In this document: positions 50,762 to 62,280 of the stretch, one piece after another
Numbering within the stretch: position 1 is the first letter of the stretch
How the letters are laid out: every line of letters begins with the position of its first letter
Origin: Armatimonadetes bacterium 55-13
GTDB lineage: Bacteria > Armatimonadota > Fimbriimonadia > Fimbriimonadales > Fimbriimonadaceae
DNA length: 64,000 nucleotides
Assembly (NCBI GenBank): GCA_001898035.1
Contig: MKRX01000005.1
Span: 238,474-302,473, forward strand
Direction of reading: 5' to 3'
Translations under genes and position numbers: made by a program
Notes under the pieces: generated by a model
Database searches by the model: none
What the model was told of the DNA's origin: nothing
Seen by the model: only the letters and a program-made list of their open reading frames with translations

Positions 50762-51367
50762 ATGAGTAAGAATGCCCCCGGAGTGCGATATGCGGAACTC
50801 GACCGAGAAACGAATGAGACGCATATCCAGGTCGTGCTCGATCTGGACGGCGGATCACGCCGAGATATCCTCACCGGAATTGGCTTCTTTGACCACATGC
50901 TGGAACTCTTTGCGTTTCACGGCCAGGTCGATATCGGCATCGGCGCCGAAGGCGATCTGGAAGTCGATGACCACCACACCGTAGAGGACACCGGCATCGT
51001 CCTGGGCAAAGCCGTCCGCGAGGCCCTCGCCGCCGGTGACAGCATTGAGCGCTACGCGCACACGATCACGCCGATGGATGAAGCCCTCGTCCTCGTGGCC
51101 ATGGACATCAGTGGTCGAGGGCAGCTCCACTGGAAACTAGACTTCAAGCGCGAGAAGATCGGGGATCTGGCTACGGAGAATGTCCGAGAGTTTTTCCGGG
51201 CCTTCACGGCGCATGCTGGAGTAACCCTCCACGTTCAGGAGATGGCGGGCGAGAACGATCACCACATCTGCGAAGCGCTGTTCAAGGGCTTCGGGCTTGC
51301 GCTGCACCGAGCCACGCGTGTCTCCGAGCGAAGGGGCTCAACCTCGACGAAAGGGAAGCTCGATTGA
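50762..51367 (+). CDS. hisB: Imidazoleglycerol-phosphate dehydratase
   Basis: Histidine pathway enzyme; 201 residues. The manganese-binding motifs FFDHMLELFAFHG and VDDHHTVEDTGI are present, as is the second half-repeat with AGENDHHICEALFKGFG. No Shine-Dalgarno sequence is seen before the ATG; TATAAC ends 11 bases upstream, so it may have its own promoter in addition to any riboswitch transcript. hisH and hisA follow with overlaps. Confidence 0.95.
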   Translation: MSKNAPGVRYAELDRETNETHIQVVLDLDGGSRRDILTGIGFFDHMLELFAFHGQVDIGIGAEGDLEVDDHHTVEDTGIVLGKAVREALAAGDSIERYAHTITPMDEALVLVAMDISGRGQLHWKLDFKREKIGDLATENVREFFRAFTAHAGVTLHVQEMAGENDHHICEALFKGFGLALHRATRVSERRGSTSTKGKLD

Positions 51368-51954
51368 TCGTCATCCTCGACTACGGAATCAATAACCTCC
51401 GCTCCGTCACCAAAGCCGTTGAAACCCTCGGGTTTGAATGTCGCATCCAAAGCCACCTAGAGGGAGCATCCAAGCTCATCATTCCAGGAGTAGGAGCCTT
51501 TGGCGCGGCCATGCAGAGTCTTGCTCACACCGCCGCCGAAATTCGAGCCTTCGCTAAGGAAGGGAACCCGGTGATGGGTATCTGTCTCGGCATGCAGCTC
51601 CTTCTCGAAAATAGTGATGAGCTAGGAGAATACGCTGGCCTTGGCCTGGTACCGGGGCGCGTCAAATACCTGCCCGCAAACATGGGGCTCAAGGTTCCTC
51701 ACATGGGTTGGAACACCGTCCAATTCAGGCCAGAATCTGAGCTTGGGCAAGGAATCTCCGCGACCGAGCGCGTTTTCTTCGTCCACTCGCTCTACGCCGA
51801 TTGCAAAGACTCCGCCGACGTAGCTGCCACGACCGACTACGGCATCACCTTCACCTCTGCCATCCAGCGGGGAAATGTCTGGGGAACTCAATTCCACCCA
51901 GAAAAGAGTGGAGAAGTGGGCCAACGAATCCTAAGGAATTTTCTCGAATGCTAA
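51364..51954 (+). CDS. hisH: Imidazole glycerol phosphate synthase glutaminase subunit
   Basis: The 196-residue class I amidotransferase supplies ammonia to HisF. The nucleophile Cys74 is in GICLGMQLL, and the His-Glu pair is in TQFHPEKSG. Translation starts at a TTG that overlaps the hisB stop by four bases (TTGA), which suggests coupling. The partner hisF is not in the window. Confidence 0.94.
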   Translation: MIVILDYGINNLRSVTKAVETLGFECRIQSHLEGASKLIIPGVGAFGAAMQSLAHTAAEIRAFAKEGNPVMGICLGMQLLLENSDELGEYAGLGLVPGRVKYLPANMGLKVPHMGWNTVQFRPESELGQGISATERVFFVHSLYADCKDSADVAATTDYGITFTSAIQRGNVWGTQFHPEKSGEVGQRILRNFLEC

Positions 51955-52667
51955 TCCTTCCCGCCATTGATCTTCGAGATGGCAAATGTGTGCGTCTGAT
52001 TCAAGGCGACTACAACCGCGAAACGATTTACGGGGAAGACCCCGGTCAAATGGCGGCAAGCTTTGCCGAGCAGGGCGCTCAATACATCCACGTCGTGGAC
52101 CTTGATGGAGCCAAAGCTGGCAAACCACAGAATCTCCACGCGATTGAGAGCATCGTTAAAGCGTCAGGCGTTCCCGTGGAAGTCGGCGGCGGAATCCGTT
52201 CGCTCGAAACGGCCAGGCAGCTACTTGATCTTGGTGTATCCCGAGTCATCTTCGGTACCCGCCTCCTCTCGATGGGCGACGACGCCAGAGCCTACTTTGA
52301 GACCTTGGGCGAACAGGCCGTGGCGGGAATCGATTCGAGGGACGGCCGAGTCGCCGTGACCGGATGGACGGAGGACTCAGGGGTCGATGCCTTGGACTTC
52401 GCGAAACAACTTGAAGAGAAGGGCGCCAGGCGATTTATCGTGACCGACATTGCGACCGATGGAATGCTGAGGGGACCGAACCTCCCCATGCTTGAGAGCT
52501 TCGCAACGACCCTTTCGGGAGCCGTGATCGCCAGTGGTGGCGTCTCCAGTTTGGATGATCTAAAGGCGATCGAGTCGGTAGCGGGCGGCAAGATCGAAGG
52601 GGCCATCGTGGGGAAGGCAATCTACGAAGGTCGCTTCACCGTTGCCCAAGCCGTAGGTCGCCCCTAA
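51948..52667 (+). CDS. hisA: ProFAR isomerase HisA
   Basis: (Beta-alpha)8-barrel isomerase of the histidine pathway, 239 residues. Asp8 in LPAIDLRDGKCVRL and the second catalytic Asp in VTDIATDGML can be placed. GGGIRS near residue 80 binds phosphate. The ATG lies inside the hisH end (7-bp overlap); the frame is open upstream without similarity. hisF and hisI, usual neighbours, do not follow. Confidence 0.94.
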   Translation: MLILPAIDLRDGKCVRLIQGDYNRETIYGEDPGQMAASFAEQGAQYIHVVDLDGAKAGKPQNLHAIESIVKASGVPVEVGGGIRSLETARQLLDLGVSRVIFGTRLLSMGDDARAYFETLGEQAVAGIDSRDGRVAVTGWTEDSGVDALDFAKQLEEKGARRFIVTDIATDGMLRGPNLPMLESFATTLSGAVIASGGVSSLDDLKAIESVAGGKIEGAIVGKAIYEGRFTVAQAVGRP

Positions 52668-52713
52668 TACCTAGGATTGCGGTTTGCCGTCGTATACTCC
52701 TTAGGTAGGTGAT

Positions 52714-53013
52714 ATGGATTTGACGAATTTGTTTCCTTTGGCGGCCATCGAGAACTTTCTTCCGTTCTTGATCCCGATCATGGCGATTTCTATCCCGATC
52801 ATCGCCATTCTGGTGAGCCACCAGCAAAAGATGGCGCAGATCATTCACAATTCTCAGAAAAATAGCTTGCCCAACCCTGAGATCGATGCCCTTCGCCGGG
52901 AGATTCAAGAGTTGAAAGAGATCACGAATCAGCAAGCCATCGCTTTGGATAGCCTTCAGTCTCGAAAGGCCATCCCACAATCGTCATCCGCCGACCGTTT
53001 TTCAGAGGTTTAA
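52714..53013 (+). CDS. Small membrane protein with coiled coil, unknown
   Basis: The 99-residue protein has one N-terminal membrane helix (FLPFLIPIMAISIPIIAILV) followed by a basic turn and a helical coiled-coil stretch (PEIDALRREIQELKEI). The layout recalls small PspB-like membrane proteins but there is no clear match. AGGTAGGTGAT precedes the ATG, and TATACT ends 15 bases upstream. It is not obviously part of the his operon. Confidence 0.65.
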   Translation: MDLTNLFPLAAIENFLPFLIPIMAISIPIIAILVSHQQKMAQIIHNSQKNSLPNPEIDALRREIQELKEITNQQAIALDSLQSRKAIPQSSSADRFSEV

Positions 53014-53121
53014 GACTTCCAATATCGAAACCAATCCACCCCGTATATGTAACAGCCTTGGGTCAACCGACCTAGGGCATCGCTGTGTTTCGAAGGGAAT
53101 ATAAATTCCCGCCCCTTTTTG

Positions 53122-53150
53122 TTGACTTTTGTGAACCTCATAGGTACTAT
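53122..53150 (+). promoter_or_regulatory. Promoter of rpoB-rpoC
   Basis: TTGACT (53122-53127) and TACTAT (53145-53150) are 17 bases apart, and GG precedes the -10. Transcription would start near 53157 and give a 25-nt leader with CGGAGG before the GTG. Confidence 0.8.
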
Positions 53151-53181
53151 GAAGGTTCGCGCAAATTCCCCGGAGGCCTGA

Positions 53182-56100
53182 GTGAGAACAATTCAGCCAT
53201 CCTCGAAGCGAATCGGCCGGTTCCTCGAGGTACCTAATCTTATTGAGCTTCAGCTTAACAGTTATAAGTGGTTTTTAGAAGAAGGACTTCCCGAACTTTT
53301 CCAAACATTTTCCCCGATCTGGGACTTCACCCAGACTAACTATATCGAACTCGTGAGCTTCACGCTTGGTGAGCCTAAGTACTCCATCCAAGAGTGTCGC
53401 GATCGCGATATGACGTTTGAAGCCCCAATCAAGGCGATTGTTCGCTTTGGTGGCAGAGATCGTGAAGTTATTGAGTCGGAGGTCTACCTTGGCGATCTTC
53501 CGTTGATGACTGATAAAGGCACCTTTATCATCAACGGCCGAGAGCGCGTCATTGTTAGCCAGCTCAGTCGATCCCCTGGTCTTTACTTCGAAGAAGGTGT
53601 TGACAGTGCGATGCAAGTCATCGTGTCTGCCCGCATCATCCCGAACGAGGGCCCGTGGCTTGAAGTTGAGTCCGATGCTAACTTTGTCGTTCGAACGCAG
53701 ATCAGCCAGACGAAGAAGCTCCCGCTGACCCAACTCATTAAGGCCCTCTTCGGTTTCGAGAAGGGTCGTGGTCGCTCCTATCTCTTCGTTGAGAAGTGTG
53801 CCGGTAAGCGACTGGTTGAGCCGATTATCGATACCGAGACGGGTGAAGTCATCGCCGAGGCCGGAAAGGTTCTCGACGCGGCGACGATTGCCGGATTCTC
53901 GGACGAGATCAAGGCGACGAAGGCATTCGTTGAAACTCCGCTGGGAACCAACGAGGAAATCCTTCAGCTCTTTACCGAAGAAGTTACGCTTGAGAGTCCG
54001 ACTCTCGACGACCTCGTTGGTAAGCGAGTCATTGAGGACCTTAAGGACGAGAATGGCGATGTCATCGTCAGCGCTGGCGAGAAGATTGAGAAGGAGACGG
54101 CTCGACGAGTCGAAGCCCTTGGTCTTGAGTCCCTGCGAGTGATCGATGTTCTCAACATGGTGGAAGCCACGTTGGAGCAAGACCCGACGACGAACACCAA
54201 AGAAGCCCTGCTTGATATCTACAAGCGACTTCGACCCGGTGAAGCGGCCAATGAAGAGGCGGCTCGACAGTTGGTCTATGGTCTGTTCTTTGATGTTAAG
54301 CGCTACGATCTCGGTCGCGTCGGTCGTCGCTTCTTGAACCAGAAGCTGGGCATCGATGTCCCGCTGGATGTTCGAAACCTAACTTCGGAAGATCTTTCTC
54401 AGCTCCTTCGCGCAATGAAGCCTTACGTTCAGCGCGAATCTGAGCGTGACGATATTGACGACCTGAAGAACAAGCGCGTTCGAAGCGTAGGCGAGCTCCT
54501 CCAGAGCCAGCTCCGACTCGGTTTCGTCCGAATGGAGAAGGTTGCTCGAGAGCGAATGACCTCGACGGATCAAGAGAACCTCCTTCCCGGAATCATCTTG
54601 AGCGTCAAGCCGGTCAGCGCCTCCATCAAGAGCTTCTTCAGCAGCAACCAGCTGTCGACCTTCATGGACCAGACGAACCCGCTGTCGGAAATCACCAACA
54701 AGCGACGTCTGTCCTCGCTCGGTCCGGGTGGTCTGCAACGAACCAGCGCCAAGCTGGAAGTTCGCGACGTTCACCGATCGCACTACGGTCGAATCTGTCC
54801 CATCGAAACGCCTGAAGGTCCGAACATTGGTCTGATCTCTCAGCTGACGACCCACGCTCGCGTGGACGAGTTCGGCTTCATCATGACGCCGTACCGAAAG
54901 GTTGTCGATGGCGTGGTGACCGACGAGATTATCTATCTGACTGCCCAAGAGGAGACTGGTCTTCTGGTCGCCCCGGCCGACGTGGCGGCAGACGAAAATG
55001 GTCTGGTCAAAGAGCCTCGAATGCAGGTCCGTTGCGCAGGCGGCGACTTGGGTGGTGCAAGCTACCCGATCGTTCCTCGCGAAAAGATCGACCTCATGGA
55101 CGTTTCGCCGGTCCAGATCATCTCGGTTGCAACCGCGTTGATTCCGTTCCTTGAGAACGACGACGCGAACCGCGCCCTCATGGGTGCGAACATGCAACGC
55201 CAGGCCGTGCCTACGTTGCGATCCGAGCGACCGTTGGTTGGTACAGGCTATGAGCGAGTGGCTGCCGTTGACTCTGGCGCCGCCGTCATTGCCCGTCGAA
55301 CCGGTACCGTTGAACTTGTAACCGCTCAAGAGATCACCGTCCGGACGGATGATGGGGAAGTCGATCACTACGACTTGATGCACCTGGTGCAAAGTAACAA
55401 GTCGACTTGTTTCACTCAGCGACCGATCGTGTTCCCTGGACAGCGCGTCTTGCCGGCCGATCCTCTGGCTGATGGCGCATGCTGCGATCGCGGCGAACTC
55501 GCCCTCGGAAAGAACGTGCTTGTCTCGTTTATGCCGTGGAACGGTTACAACTATGAAGACGCGATCTTGATCTCCGAGCGCATGGTGAAGGACGACGTTT
55601 ACACGTCCATCCACATCGAGCGCCACGAGACCGAAGCCGTCGACACCAAGCTTGGACCGGAAGAAATCACCCGCGACATTCCGAACGTCGGTGAGGACGC
55701 CCTGAAGGACCTCGACGAGAACGGAATCATCCGCATCGGCGCCGAAGTTCGACCGGAAGACATTCTAGTCGGTAAGGTTGCTCCGAAGGGGCAGGTTGAG
55801 ATGACCGCTGAAGAGCGACTCATCATCGCCATCTTCGGTAAGAAGGCGGAAGAGACCCGCGACGTATCGCTCCGACTCCCGCACGGTGAGAAAGGAACGG
55901 TCGTCGACGTGAAGGTCTTCAGCCGCTACAAGTATCTGAGCCCGTCGATCAACTACGTCTATAAGGAGTCGAAGAAGCGCGAGCGCCTCGTCTGCGATCG
56001 CACGGATGAACCGCTCCTGCAGATTCCCGGAGACGAACTACCCGCCGGTACCAACATGACCGTCCAGGTCTACGTTGCCCAGAAGCGAAAGCTGATGGTC

Positions 56101-57201
56101 GGTGACAAGATGGCAGGCCGCCACGGAAACAAGGGTGTTATCTCCAAGGTTCTCCCGGTTGAGGACATGCCGTTCCTCAACGATGGAACTCCGGTTGATA
56201 TCGTTCTGAACCCACTCGGTGTACCTAGCCGAATGAACATCGGTCAGATCCTGGAAACGCACCTGGGCTACGTAGGTCGCCACCTTGGTGTCGAATACAA
56301 GTGTCCCGCGTTCGAAGGCGCTACCGAGCACGAGGTTCTTTCCGAAATGGACCGACTGGCAGAGCATATGCGAAAGCAGTGCCTGGCCGGATACGTCAAT
56401 GGCGAACTCCTTCTGAGAGTTGCCTTCAAGAAGAAGGATTCTCTGGAAGCGTCGTTCGAAAAGGTCGAAGCTCGATTGCGAGAACTGGGTGAAAAGGGTC
56501 TGGAGCGCGTCTCAAGAATCGTTGCCGCCGCCCCGGTGATGACCACGGGTGAAATGCTCGAAGTCGACATCGAAGAGTGGTTGCCGGAAGACGAGGATGA
56601 GATCGCCGAAGCGAACACGCACAGGGCTGCGGACGAAATCTACGCCAGCATCATGGAGAAGATTTCAGAGAACATCCACCGCCGTGCCGGTATCGATCCT
56701 CGATCCTGTAAGTCCACCGTTCGAGACGGCCTTACGGGCGACACGATTCCGAACCAGCTCACCGTTGGCATTATCTATATGCTGAAGCTTGAGCACTTGG
56801 CCGACGAGAAGATCCACGCCCGATCGATTGGTCCGTACTCGCTCGTTACCCAGCAGCCGTTGGGTGGTAAAGCGCAGTTCGGTGGTCAGCGATTCGGTGA
56901 AATGGAAGTCTGGGCCCTTGAAGCGTACGGCGCCGCCTACACGCTGCAAGAGCTGTTGACCATCAAATCGGACGACGTCATGGGACGTGTGAAGGCATAC
57001 GAAAGCATCGTGAAGGGCGAGACCTTGGCGGAACCGGGTATTCCGGAGTCGTTCAAGATCCTCGTCAACGAGCTTCGGTCCTTGTGCTTGAAGGTGGCCG
57101 TAGAGGACGCCAACAACAAGGAATTGCCGCTGAAGGATCTGGACGAGTTGAGCGGTGGCGACGATATGCGCCTCGCCCGCTCGGTCGGCTTCTTCAACTA
57201 A
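53182..57201 (+). CDS. rpoB: RNA polymerase beta subunit
   Basis: The 1339-residue subunit shows the full set of RpoB blocks, among them [12 protein letters not shown], the rifampicin region around residues 487-513, [21 protein letters not shown], and [15 protein letters not shown]. The Rif region has Thr493 and Asn506 where E. coli has Gln513 and His526. It contains an acidic insert with two related halves around residues 210-300. The start is a GTG with a CGGAGG Shine-Dalgarno sequence. The usual rplJL genes do not precede it. Confidence 0.97.
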   Translation: MRTIQPSSKRIGRFLEVPNLIELQLNSYKWFLEEGLPELFQTFSPIWDFTQTNYIELVSFTLGEPKYSIQECRDRDMTFEAPIKAIVRFGGRDREVIESEVYLGDLPLMTDKGTFIINGRERVIVSQLSRSPGLYFEEGVDSAMQVIVSARIIPNEGPWLEVESDANFVVRTQISQTKKLPLTQLIKALFGFEKGRGRSYLFVEKCAGKRLVEPIIDTETGEVIAEAGKVLDAATIAGFSDEIKATKAFVETPLGTNEEILQLFTEEVTLESPTLDDLVGKRVIEDLKDENGDVIVSAGEKIEKETARRVEALGLESLRVIDVLNMVEATLEQDPTTNTKEALLDIYKRLRPGEAANEEAARQLVYGLFFDVKRYDLGRVGRRFLNQKLGIDVPLDVRNLTSEDLSQLLRAMKPYVQRESERDDIDDLKNKRVRSVGELLQSQLRLGFVRMEKVARERMTSTDQENLLPGIILSVKPVSASIKSFFSSNQLSTFMDQTNPLSEITNKRRLSSLGPGGLQRTSAKLEVRDVHRSHYGRICPIETPEGPNIGLISQLTTHARVDEFGFIMTPYRKVVDGVVTDEIIYLTAQEETGLLVAPADVAADENGLVKEPRMQVRCAGGDLGGASYPIVPREKIDLMDVSPVQIISVATALIPFLENDDANRALMGANMQRQAVPTLRSERPLVGTGYERVAAVDSGAAVIARRTGTVELVTAQEITVRTDDGEVDHYDLMHLVQSNKSTCFTQRPIVFPGQRVLPADPLADGACCDRGELALGKNVLVSFMPWNGYNYEDAILISERMVKDDVYTSIHIERHETEAVDTKLGPEEITRDIPNVGEDALKDLDENGIIRIGAEVRPEDILVGKVAPKGQVEMTAEERLIIAIFGKKAEETRDVSLRLPHGEKGTVVDVKVFSRYKYLSPSINYVYKESKKRERLVCDRTDEPLLQIPGDELPAGTNMTVQVYVAQKRKLMVGDKMAGRHGNKGVISKVLPVEDMPFLNDGTPVDIVLNPLGVPSRMNIGQILETHLGYVGRHLGVEYKCPAFEGATEHEVLSEMDRLAEHMRKQCLAGYVNGELLLRVAFKKKDSLEASFEKVEARLRELGEKGLERVSRIVAAAPVMTTGEMLEVDIEEWLPEDEDEIAEANTHRAADEIYASIMEKISENIHRRAGIDPRSCKSTVRDGLTGDTIPNQLTVGIIYMLKLEHLADEKIHARSIGPYSLVTQQPLGGKAQFGGQRFGEMEVWALEAYGAAYTLQELLTIKSDDVMGRVKAYESIVKGETLAEPGIPESFKILVNELRSLCLKVAVEDANNKELPLKDLDELSGGDDMRLARSVGFFN

Positions 57202-57203
57202 CT

Positions 57204-57265
57204 GGTAAGTCATAATTCGTAAATCGTGAATGGGAAATGTGGGCTGTTCACGATTTACGCTTACC
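57204..57265 (+). repeat. Long inverted repeat between rpoB and rpoC
   Basis: CGTAAATCGTGAA (57218-57230) and TTCACGATTTACG (57247-57259) form a perfect 13-bp stem, extended by GGTAAG/CTTACC after an 8-nt bulge. It fills most of the 92-bp gap. It has no T tract and could be an RNase III-type processing site or a translational regulator. Confidence 0.75.
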
Positions 57266-57293
57266 AATAACCCGCATACATTAACGGAGAAAA

Positions 57294-60200
57294 ATGGCAG
57301 ACGTAAGCCTGTTCGATAAAATCAGGATTGGCATCGCAAGTGGGGAAGACATCCTCGCTTGGACTCATGGTGAGGTCAAGAAGCCGGAAACGATTAACTA
57401 CCGTACGTTCAAGCCGGAGCGTGACGGTCTTTTCTGTGAGCGTATCTTCGGCCCGGTCAAGGACTGGGAGTGCGCTTGCGGACGCTATAAGAAGATTAAA
57501 TACAAAGGCATCGTTTGTGAACGATGCGGCGTCGAGGTCACCCGATCGAAGGTCCGACGCGAGCGCATGGGCCACGTTGAGCTCGCTGCGCCGGTCTGCC
57601 ACATTTGGTACCTCAAGGGCGTTCCGTCTCCGCTGTCGCTGATTCTCGATATCTCGCCGCGACTGCTTGAGAAGGTTATCTACTTCGCCAGCTTCATCAT
57701 CATCGACATCGATAACGAGAAGATCCAAGAGGCTCTTCCCGCCGTTCGTTTCGCCGTGGAGCAGGAAAAGGCCAGCCTTCAGCAGCAGATGCGAGAGTTG
57801 GAAGAGGACTCGTTCAACCGATTCTCGGACGACCTTAACAACAACCGCGAAGAGTACGACGAAGTCTTCGCCCGAGAGCGCGCCAAGGCGGTCAACGACC
57901 GAATTAAGGCCGAGTACCGGGACGCCGATGACCGACTCAAGGACCTCGACCTCGCCGTCGAAATCCTGGGCAAGCTGGAGCGAAACCAGCTCATCGACGA
58001 AGACAAGTACCGAGCCGTTTCCAAACTTCTGGATGCGGTCGGCGCTCGCCTGAACCAAGACCTTCGAAGCCTTCTGCGTGCCAACATCGGCGCCGAAGCG
58101 ATCAAGGAACTCCTGGTTCGCGTCGATCTGGAGCGACTCGCTCGAGAGCTTCGACAAGAAATCATCATGACCCAGAGCCAGCGACGAGCTCGCGCGATCA
58201 AGCGCTTGGAAGTCGTCGAGGCCCTGATCTCGTCCAAGAGCCGCCCCGAGTGGATGATCCTGGACGTCATTCCGGTCATCTCGCCCGAGCTTCGCCCCAT
58301 GGTCCAGCTCGATGGTGGTCGATTTGCGACTTCTGACCTGAACGATCTCTATCGCCGAATCATCAACCGAAACAACCGACTCAAGAAGATCATCGAGATC
58401 CACGCACCGGAATCGATCATCAACCACGAAAAGCGACTTCTCCAAGAAGCCGTCGATGCGTTGATCGATAACGGTCGCCGATCCCGCCCGGTCGTCGGCT
58501 CCAATTCCCGACCCCTTAAGTCGCTCAGCGACATGCTTAAGGGTAAGGAAGGCCGCTTCCGAAAGAACCTTCTCGGTAAGCGCGTTGACTACTCCGGACG
58601 ATCCGTTATTGTCGTCGGTCCGCACCTGAAACTTCACCAGTGCGGTATTCCGAAGGAGATGGCGCTTGAGTTGTTCAAGCCGTTCGTTATGAAGTCTCTG
58701 GTTGAGAAGAAGATCACCCAGAACATCAAGACGGCCAAGCGCATGATCGACCGAATGCACCCGGCGGTTTGGGACGGCCTCGAAGAGGTCATTAAGGAGC
58801 ACCCGGTTCTTCTGAACCGTGCACCTACCCTGCACCGACTCGGTATCCAGGCGTTCGAGCCGATCCTCGTGGATGGTAAGGCAATCCAGGTTCACCCGCT
58901 GGTCTGTAACATGTATAACGCAGACTTTGACGGTGACCAGATGGCTGTTCACGTTCCGCTCAGCACCCAAGCTCAGGCCGAAGCCCGAGTTCTGATGCTG
59001 TCCACGCAGAACCTGTTCTCCCCCGCCGACGGTCGCCCTACCTGTGCGCCGGTGCAGGACATCATCCTTGGCAACTACGCCCTCACCTTTGTCTCCCAAG
59101 CCGGACGAGCCAGCCTGGAAGAGCAGGAGAAGGCGCACAAGGAGGATCCCGAGAAGAATCCGGCCCCGCACGTCTACGCCAACATCGAAGAAGTGCTGTT
59201 CGCCCTGGATTCCCCGGTTGCTGCTGGTCGAATCAAGGTCAACGATCTCGTCAAGGTCCGCCTTCGACGCCCGATCTTCCGACCGGAAAGCGAAGTGGAC
59301 TACCGAGACACCGTCTCCGGCGTTGAGTATCACAAGGTCACTTCCGTTGGCGAGGATGGCGAAGAGTTCGAAGAACTGGTTCCTTACGACCAAGAGTTCG
59401 AGAACATCATCGTCACCGCCACCCCGGGCCAATTGATCTTTAACAGCGTTCTCCCGTATCCGCTGAAGTACTCCGAGAACTGCTTGAGCATGGAACTGCA
59501 CAAGAAGGCTCTTTCCGAGCTTATTCTTACGTGCCACCGCCAAGCCGGCGTCGGCGCAACCATCAAGTTGCTCGACGACATGAAGGACATGGGCTTCAAA
59601 TGGGCGACTCGCTACGGTCTCTCCGTTGCGATCACCGACATGGACCCGCCGGAACGACGTGAGGAAATGATCAAGAGTGCGGACGACCGTTCCACCAAGA
59701 TCACCCAGCAGTTCCGACGCGGAATGCTCACCTATAACGAGATGACTCAAAGTCTCGTTAAGCTCTGGACGGAAACGTACGACGAAATCGGTAAGGAGAT
59801 CGTGAACGGTCTCAAGCAGATGAACCCGCTTTCGATCATCACCGTCTCCGGTGCTCGTGGTTCGGTGAAGCAGCTTGCTCAGCTTGCTGGCATGCGCGGC
59901 CTCATGTTCAACCAGTTCAACGAAGTTATTTACGAACTTCCGGTTAAGAACTCGTTCCACAAGGGCCTTTCGATGCTGGAATACTTCGTTACCACTCACG
60001 GTGCGAGAAAGGGTCTTGCCGACACCGCGCTCCGAACTGCTGACGCGGGCTACCTAACGCGACGTCTCTGCGACGTTGCCCAGGACGTCATCGTCAAGGC
60101 TCAGGACTGCGGCACCAGCGAAGGCATCCTTGCTCACCGAATCCTCGATCAGGGCGAAACGATCGAGCAACTCACGGACCGCATCAAGGGCCGGGTCTCG

Positions 60201-62015
60201 CTCAATGTCATCACCGATCCGGAAAGTGGCGAGGAACTGACGCAGATTCAAGAGCCGATCTCCCTGGAGATGGCCAAGCGAATCACCGCCATTGAGAACA
60301 AGTTTGTGGCGGAGCACTCGGCAGCCGAGAGCGAAGACGATAAGAACGCAGTGGTCGAGAAGTACACGAAGCTTGGCTTCGAAGCCGACGATCACGGCAA
60401 TCTCAGCGTCCTCATCCGCTCGCCATTGACCTGCGAACTAGCACAGGGCATCTGCTCGAAGTGCTACGGAACGGACCTGTCCACGAACAAGCTCGTCGAA
60501 GTCGGCGTCGCCGTCGGTATCATCGCCGCTCAGTCGATCGGTGAACCCGGAACGCAGCTCACGATGAGAACGTTCCACACGGGTGGTGTTGCGGGTTCGG
60601 CTACGATCGCTCGTACCAACCAGTATAAGACCGGTAAGTTCATCCGACAGTTCATGGAAGACTTTGCCGTCGCCACCGATACGGACATGAAGCAGTTCGA
60701 CCCGACCAAACTTCTGGAGAACCAGGAGTCGGTCGTCAAGAGCTTCTTCCAGAACAAGGACGCCGCTCCGCTCACGATCAATGCCGAGGAAGACCTCGAA
60801 GATCCGAAGGCGAAGCGTAAGGCCGAGCGACTGACCAAAGCCGCCCAAAAAGCCGCCCTCAAGGCGGACAGCGACTCGAAGAAACTTTGGGAGCGATCTC
60901 GAAAGACCTTCTTCTACGCTTGGACGGGTGAATCCAGCGGTATCGTCCGCGTCGAAGAAATCTTCGAAGCTCGACGACAACCTCGTGGTAAGGCGATTAT
61001 CTGTCCGGTCACCGGCATCGTTCGCGACGTTCGCGAATCGAGCTTCGGCCGATGGGTTATCGTTGAAGCCACCGTCCCGGTCACCGCACCGATCAAGGAC
61101 GCCTACATTGGCGATCTCCAGGTATGGGCAGGGAAGGACAACAAGGTTGAAGCCGCTCTGGAGAAGACGATTGGTCAAAAGCTGACCACCGCGACTCTGT
61201 CGATTCTTCGCAAGTACGATGTCGACAAGGTCAACATCTTCTACCCGATCCTGGTACCACCGCTCGGTAAGCTCCCGGTCTCCAAGGGCAGCAAGGTCAT
61301 CAAGGGTGACCCGCTGACTGAAGGTCCGCGAGATCCGCACGAGGTTCTGGAACTGGCAGGCGCCGCCGCGGTTTACGACTACTTCGTCGAAAACCTGCAG
61401 AGCGTCTATAAAGCCCAGGGCGTAGACATCAACGACAAGCACATCGAGGTTATCATTCGCCAGATGCTCCGTAAGCGTCAGGTGAAGGAGCCGGGCGACA
61501 CGCCGTTCCTTCCGGGACAGATCGTCGACCGATTCACCTTCCAAGCGGCCAACGATAACGTTCGAAAGCTTCTCGCCGAAGGCAAGACGATCAAGTACGT
61601 CGACCCGATCACCGGCGACAACGTTGAGCGAGATCCGAAGGAAGCCACCGCGACCTGGATTCTCCTCGGTATCACCGAGGCATCCTTGGCCACCGACTCC
61701 TTCCTCTCCGCCGCATCGTTCCAAAAGACCACCAGGGTTCTTACGGAAGCCGCGGTTCGAGGAAAGAAGGATCAACTCGTTGGTCTGAAGGAGAACGTCA
61801 TCATCGGTCGCTTGATCCCATCAGGTACGGGCGTCAAGCAATACCGAGACGTGGCGGTCGATGTCCAGCGTGGTCCGGCATGGGCCGAGCAGTCGCTCAC
61901 CGCACTCGTTGAGGCGGATGAGCACGAGTTGGACGATCCGCTGAGCGCTCTGGCGTTCCCGTCGCTCGCCGAGATGGCCGCGTCGGATGATATGTTCGAC
62001 GAAGACGAAGAGTAG
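57294..62015 (+). CDS. rpoC: RNA polymerase beta' subunit
   Basis: The 1573-residue catalytic subunit carries zinc site 1 (Cys60, 62, 75, 78), the [12 protein letters not shown] metal centre at residues 542-553, the trigger-loop region MRTFHTGG and the second zinc site [13 protein letters not shown]. Between GGVAG (residue 1101) and [13 protein letters not shown] (1216) about 110 extra residues with a Lys/Ala-rich helical part are inserted; in most bacteria these segments are nearly adjacent. It is preceded by a Shine-Dalgarno sequence and followed by a terminator. Confidence 0.97.
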   Translation: MADVSLFDKIRIGIASGEDILAWTHGEVKKPETINYRTFKPERDGLFCERIFGPVKDWECACGRYKKIKYKGIVCERCGVEVTRSKVRRERMGHVELAAPVCHIWYLKGVPSPLSLILDISPRLLEKVIYFASFIIIDIDNEKIQEALPAVRFAVEQEKASLQQQMRELEEDSFNRFSDDLNNNREEYDEVFARERAKAVNDRIKAEYRDADDRLKDLDLAVEILGKLERNQLIDEDKYRAVSKLLDAVGARLNQDLRSLLRANIGAEAIKELLVRVDLERLARELRQEIIMTQSQRRARAIKRLEVVEALISSKSRPEWMILDVIPVISPELRPMVQLDGGRFATSDLNDLYRRIINRNNRLKKIIEIHAPESIINHEKRLLQEAVDALIDNGRRSRPVVGSNSRPLKSLSDMLKGKEGRFRKNLLGKRVDYSGRSVIVVGPHLKLHQCGIPKEMALELFKPFVMKSLVEKKITQNIKTAKRMIDRMHPAVWDGLEEVIKEHPVLLNRAPTLHRLGIQAFEPILVDGKAIQVHPLVCNMYNADFDGDQMAVHVPLSTQAQAEARVLMLSTQNLFSPADGRPTCAPVQDIILGNYALTFVSQAGRASLEEQEKAHKEDPEKNPAPHVYANIEEVLFALDSPVAAGRIKVNDLVKVRLRRPIFRPESEVDYRDTVSGVEYHKVTSVGEDGEEFEELVPYDQEFENIIVTATPGQLIFNSVLPYPLKYSENCLSMELHKKALSELILTCHRQAGVGATIKLLDDMKDMGFKWATRYGLSVAITDMDPPERREEMIKSADDRSTKITQQFRRGMLTYNEMTQSLVKLWTETYDEIGKEIVNGLKQMNPLSIITVSGARGSVKQLAQLAGMRGLMFNQFNEVIYELPVKNSFHKGLSMLEYFVTTHGARKGLADTALRTADAGYLTRRLCDVAQDVIVKAQDCGTSEGILAHRILDQGETIEQLTDRIKGRVSLNVITDPESGEELTQIQEPISLEMAKRITAIENKFVAEHSAAESEDDKNAVVEKYTKLGFEADDHGNLSVLIRSPLTCELAQGICSKCYGTDLSTNKLVEVGVAVGIIAAQSIGEPGTQLTMRTFHTGGVAGSATIARTNQYKTGKFIRQFMEDFAVATDTDMKQFDPTKLLENQESVVKSFFQNKDAAPLTINAEEDLEDPKAKRKAERLTKAAQKAALKADSDSKKLWERSRKTFFYAWTGESSGIVRVEEIFEARRQPRGKAIICPVTGIVRDVRESSFGRWVIVEATVPVTAPIKDAYIGDLQVWAGKDNKVEAALEKTIGQKLTTATLSILRKYDVDKVNIFYPILVPPLGKLPVSKGSKVIKGDPLTEGPRDPHEVLELAGAAAVYDYFVENLQSVYKAQGVDINDKHIEVIIRQMLRKRQVKEPGDTPFLPGQIVDRFTFQAANDNVRKLLAEGKTIKYVDPITGDNVERDPKEATATWILLGITEASLATDSFLSAASFQKTTRVLTEAAVRGKKDQLVGLKENVIIGRLIPSGTGVKQYRDVAVDVQRGPAWAEQSLTALVEADEHELDDPLSALAFPSLAEMAASDDMFDEDEE

Positions 62016-62035
62016 GATCTCTCTTCATAAGCTGG

Positions 62036-62067
62036 AAAAGCCGAGTCTACTAATGGACTCGGCTTTT
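62036..62067 (+). terminator. Rho-independent terminator after rpoC
   Basis: AAAAGCCGAGTC / GACTCGGCTTTT form a perfect 12-bp stem with an 8-nt loop and a T-rich 3' side, 21 bases after the rpoC stop. Confidence 0.9.
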
Positions 62068-62160
62068 CTGTTTATCGATGGTCCTAATCAACGTTCGCAA
62101 AGGAACAATGAATGTCGTCCGATCTATCCAACGAGTACAGCAAAAAGGGGTGATAGTTGT

Positions 62161-62280
62161 ATGGAATGTGGTCAGACGAGTCATCCATTTCCACCCGATT
62201 GGTTGGCGCTTTGTTTGGAAGTGAACGAGGAAGACCTTTTGGATGAACGAGAGGATGAAGGCGTATTAGGCTTTATCTAG
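62161..62280 (+). CDS. Small acidic ORF, 39 residues
   Basis: The ORF starts MECGQTSHPFPPDWLALC and ends in a run of Glu/Asp (NEEDLLDEREDEGVLGFI). AGGGGTGAT lies six bases before the ATG, a good Shine-Dalgarno sequence, which raises it above a random ORF. No homolog is recognised. Its stop overlaps that of the convergent esterase gene. Confidence 0.45.
   Translation: MECGQTSHPFPPDWLALCLEVNEEDLLDEREDEGVLGFI

Noticed and set aside
57261-59999. 912-codon open frame on the minus strand opposite rpoC
   Set aside because: It is antisense to a clear, conserved rpoC, has no family similarity and results from the strong codon bias (few stops in the opposite frame). The same holds for 60438-61775 and for 54379-55626 opposite rpoB.
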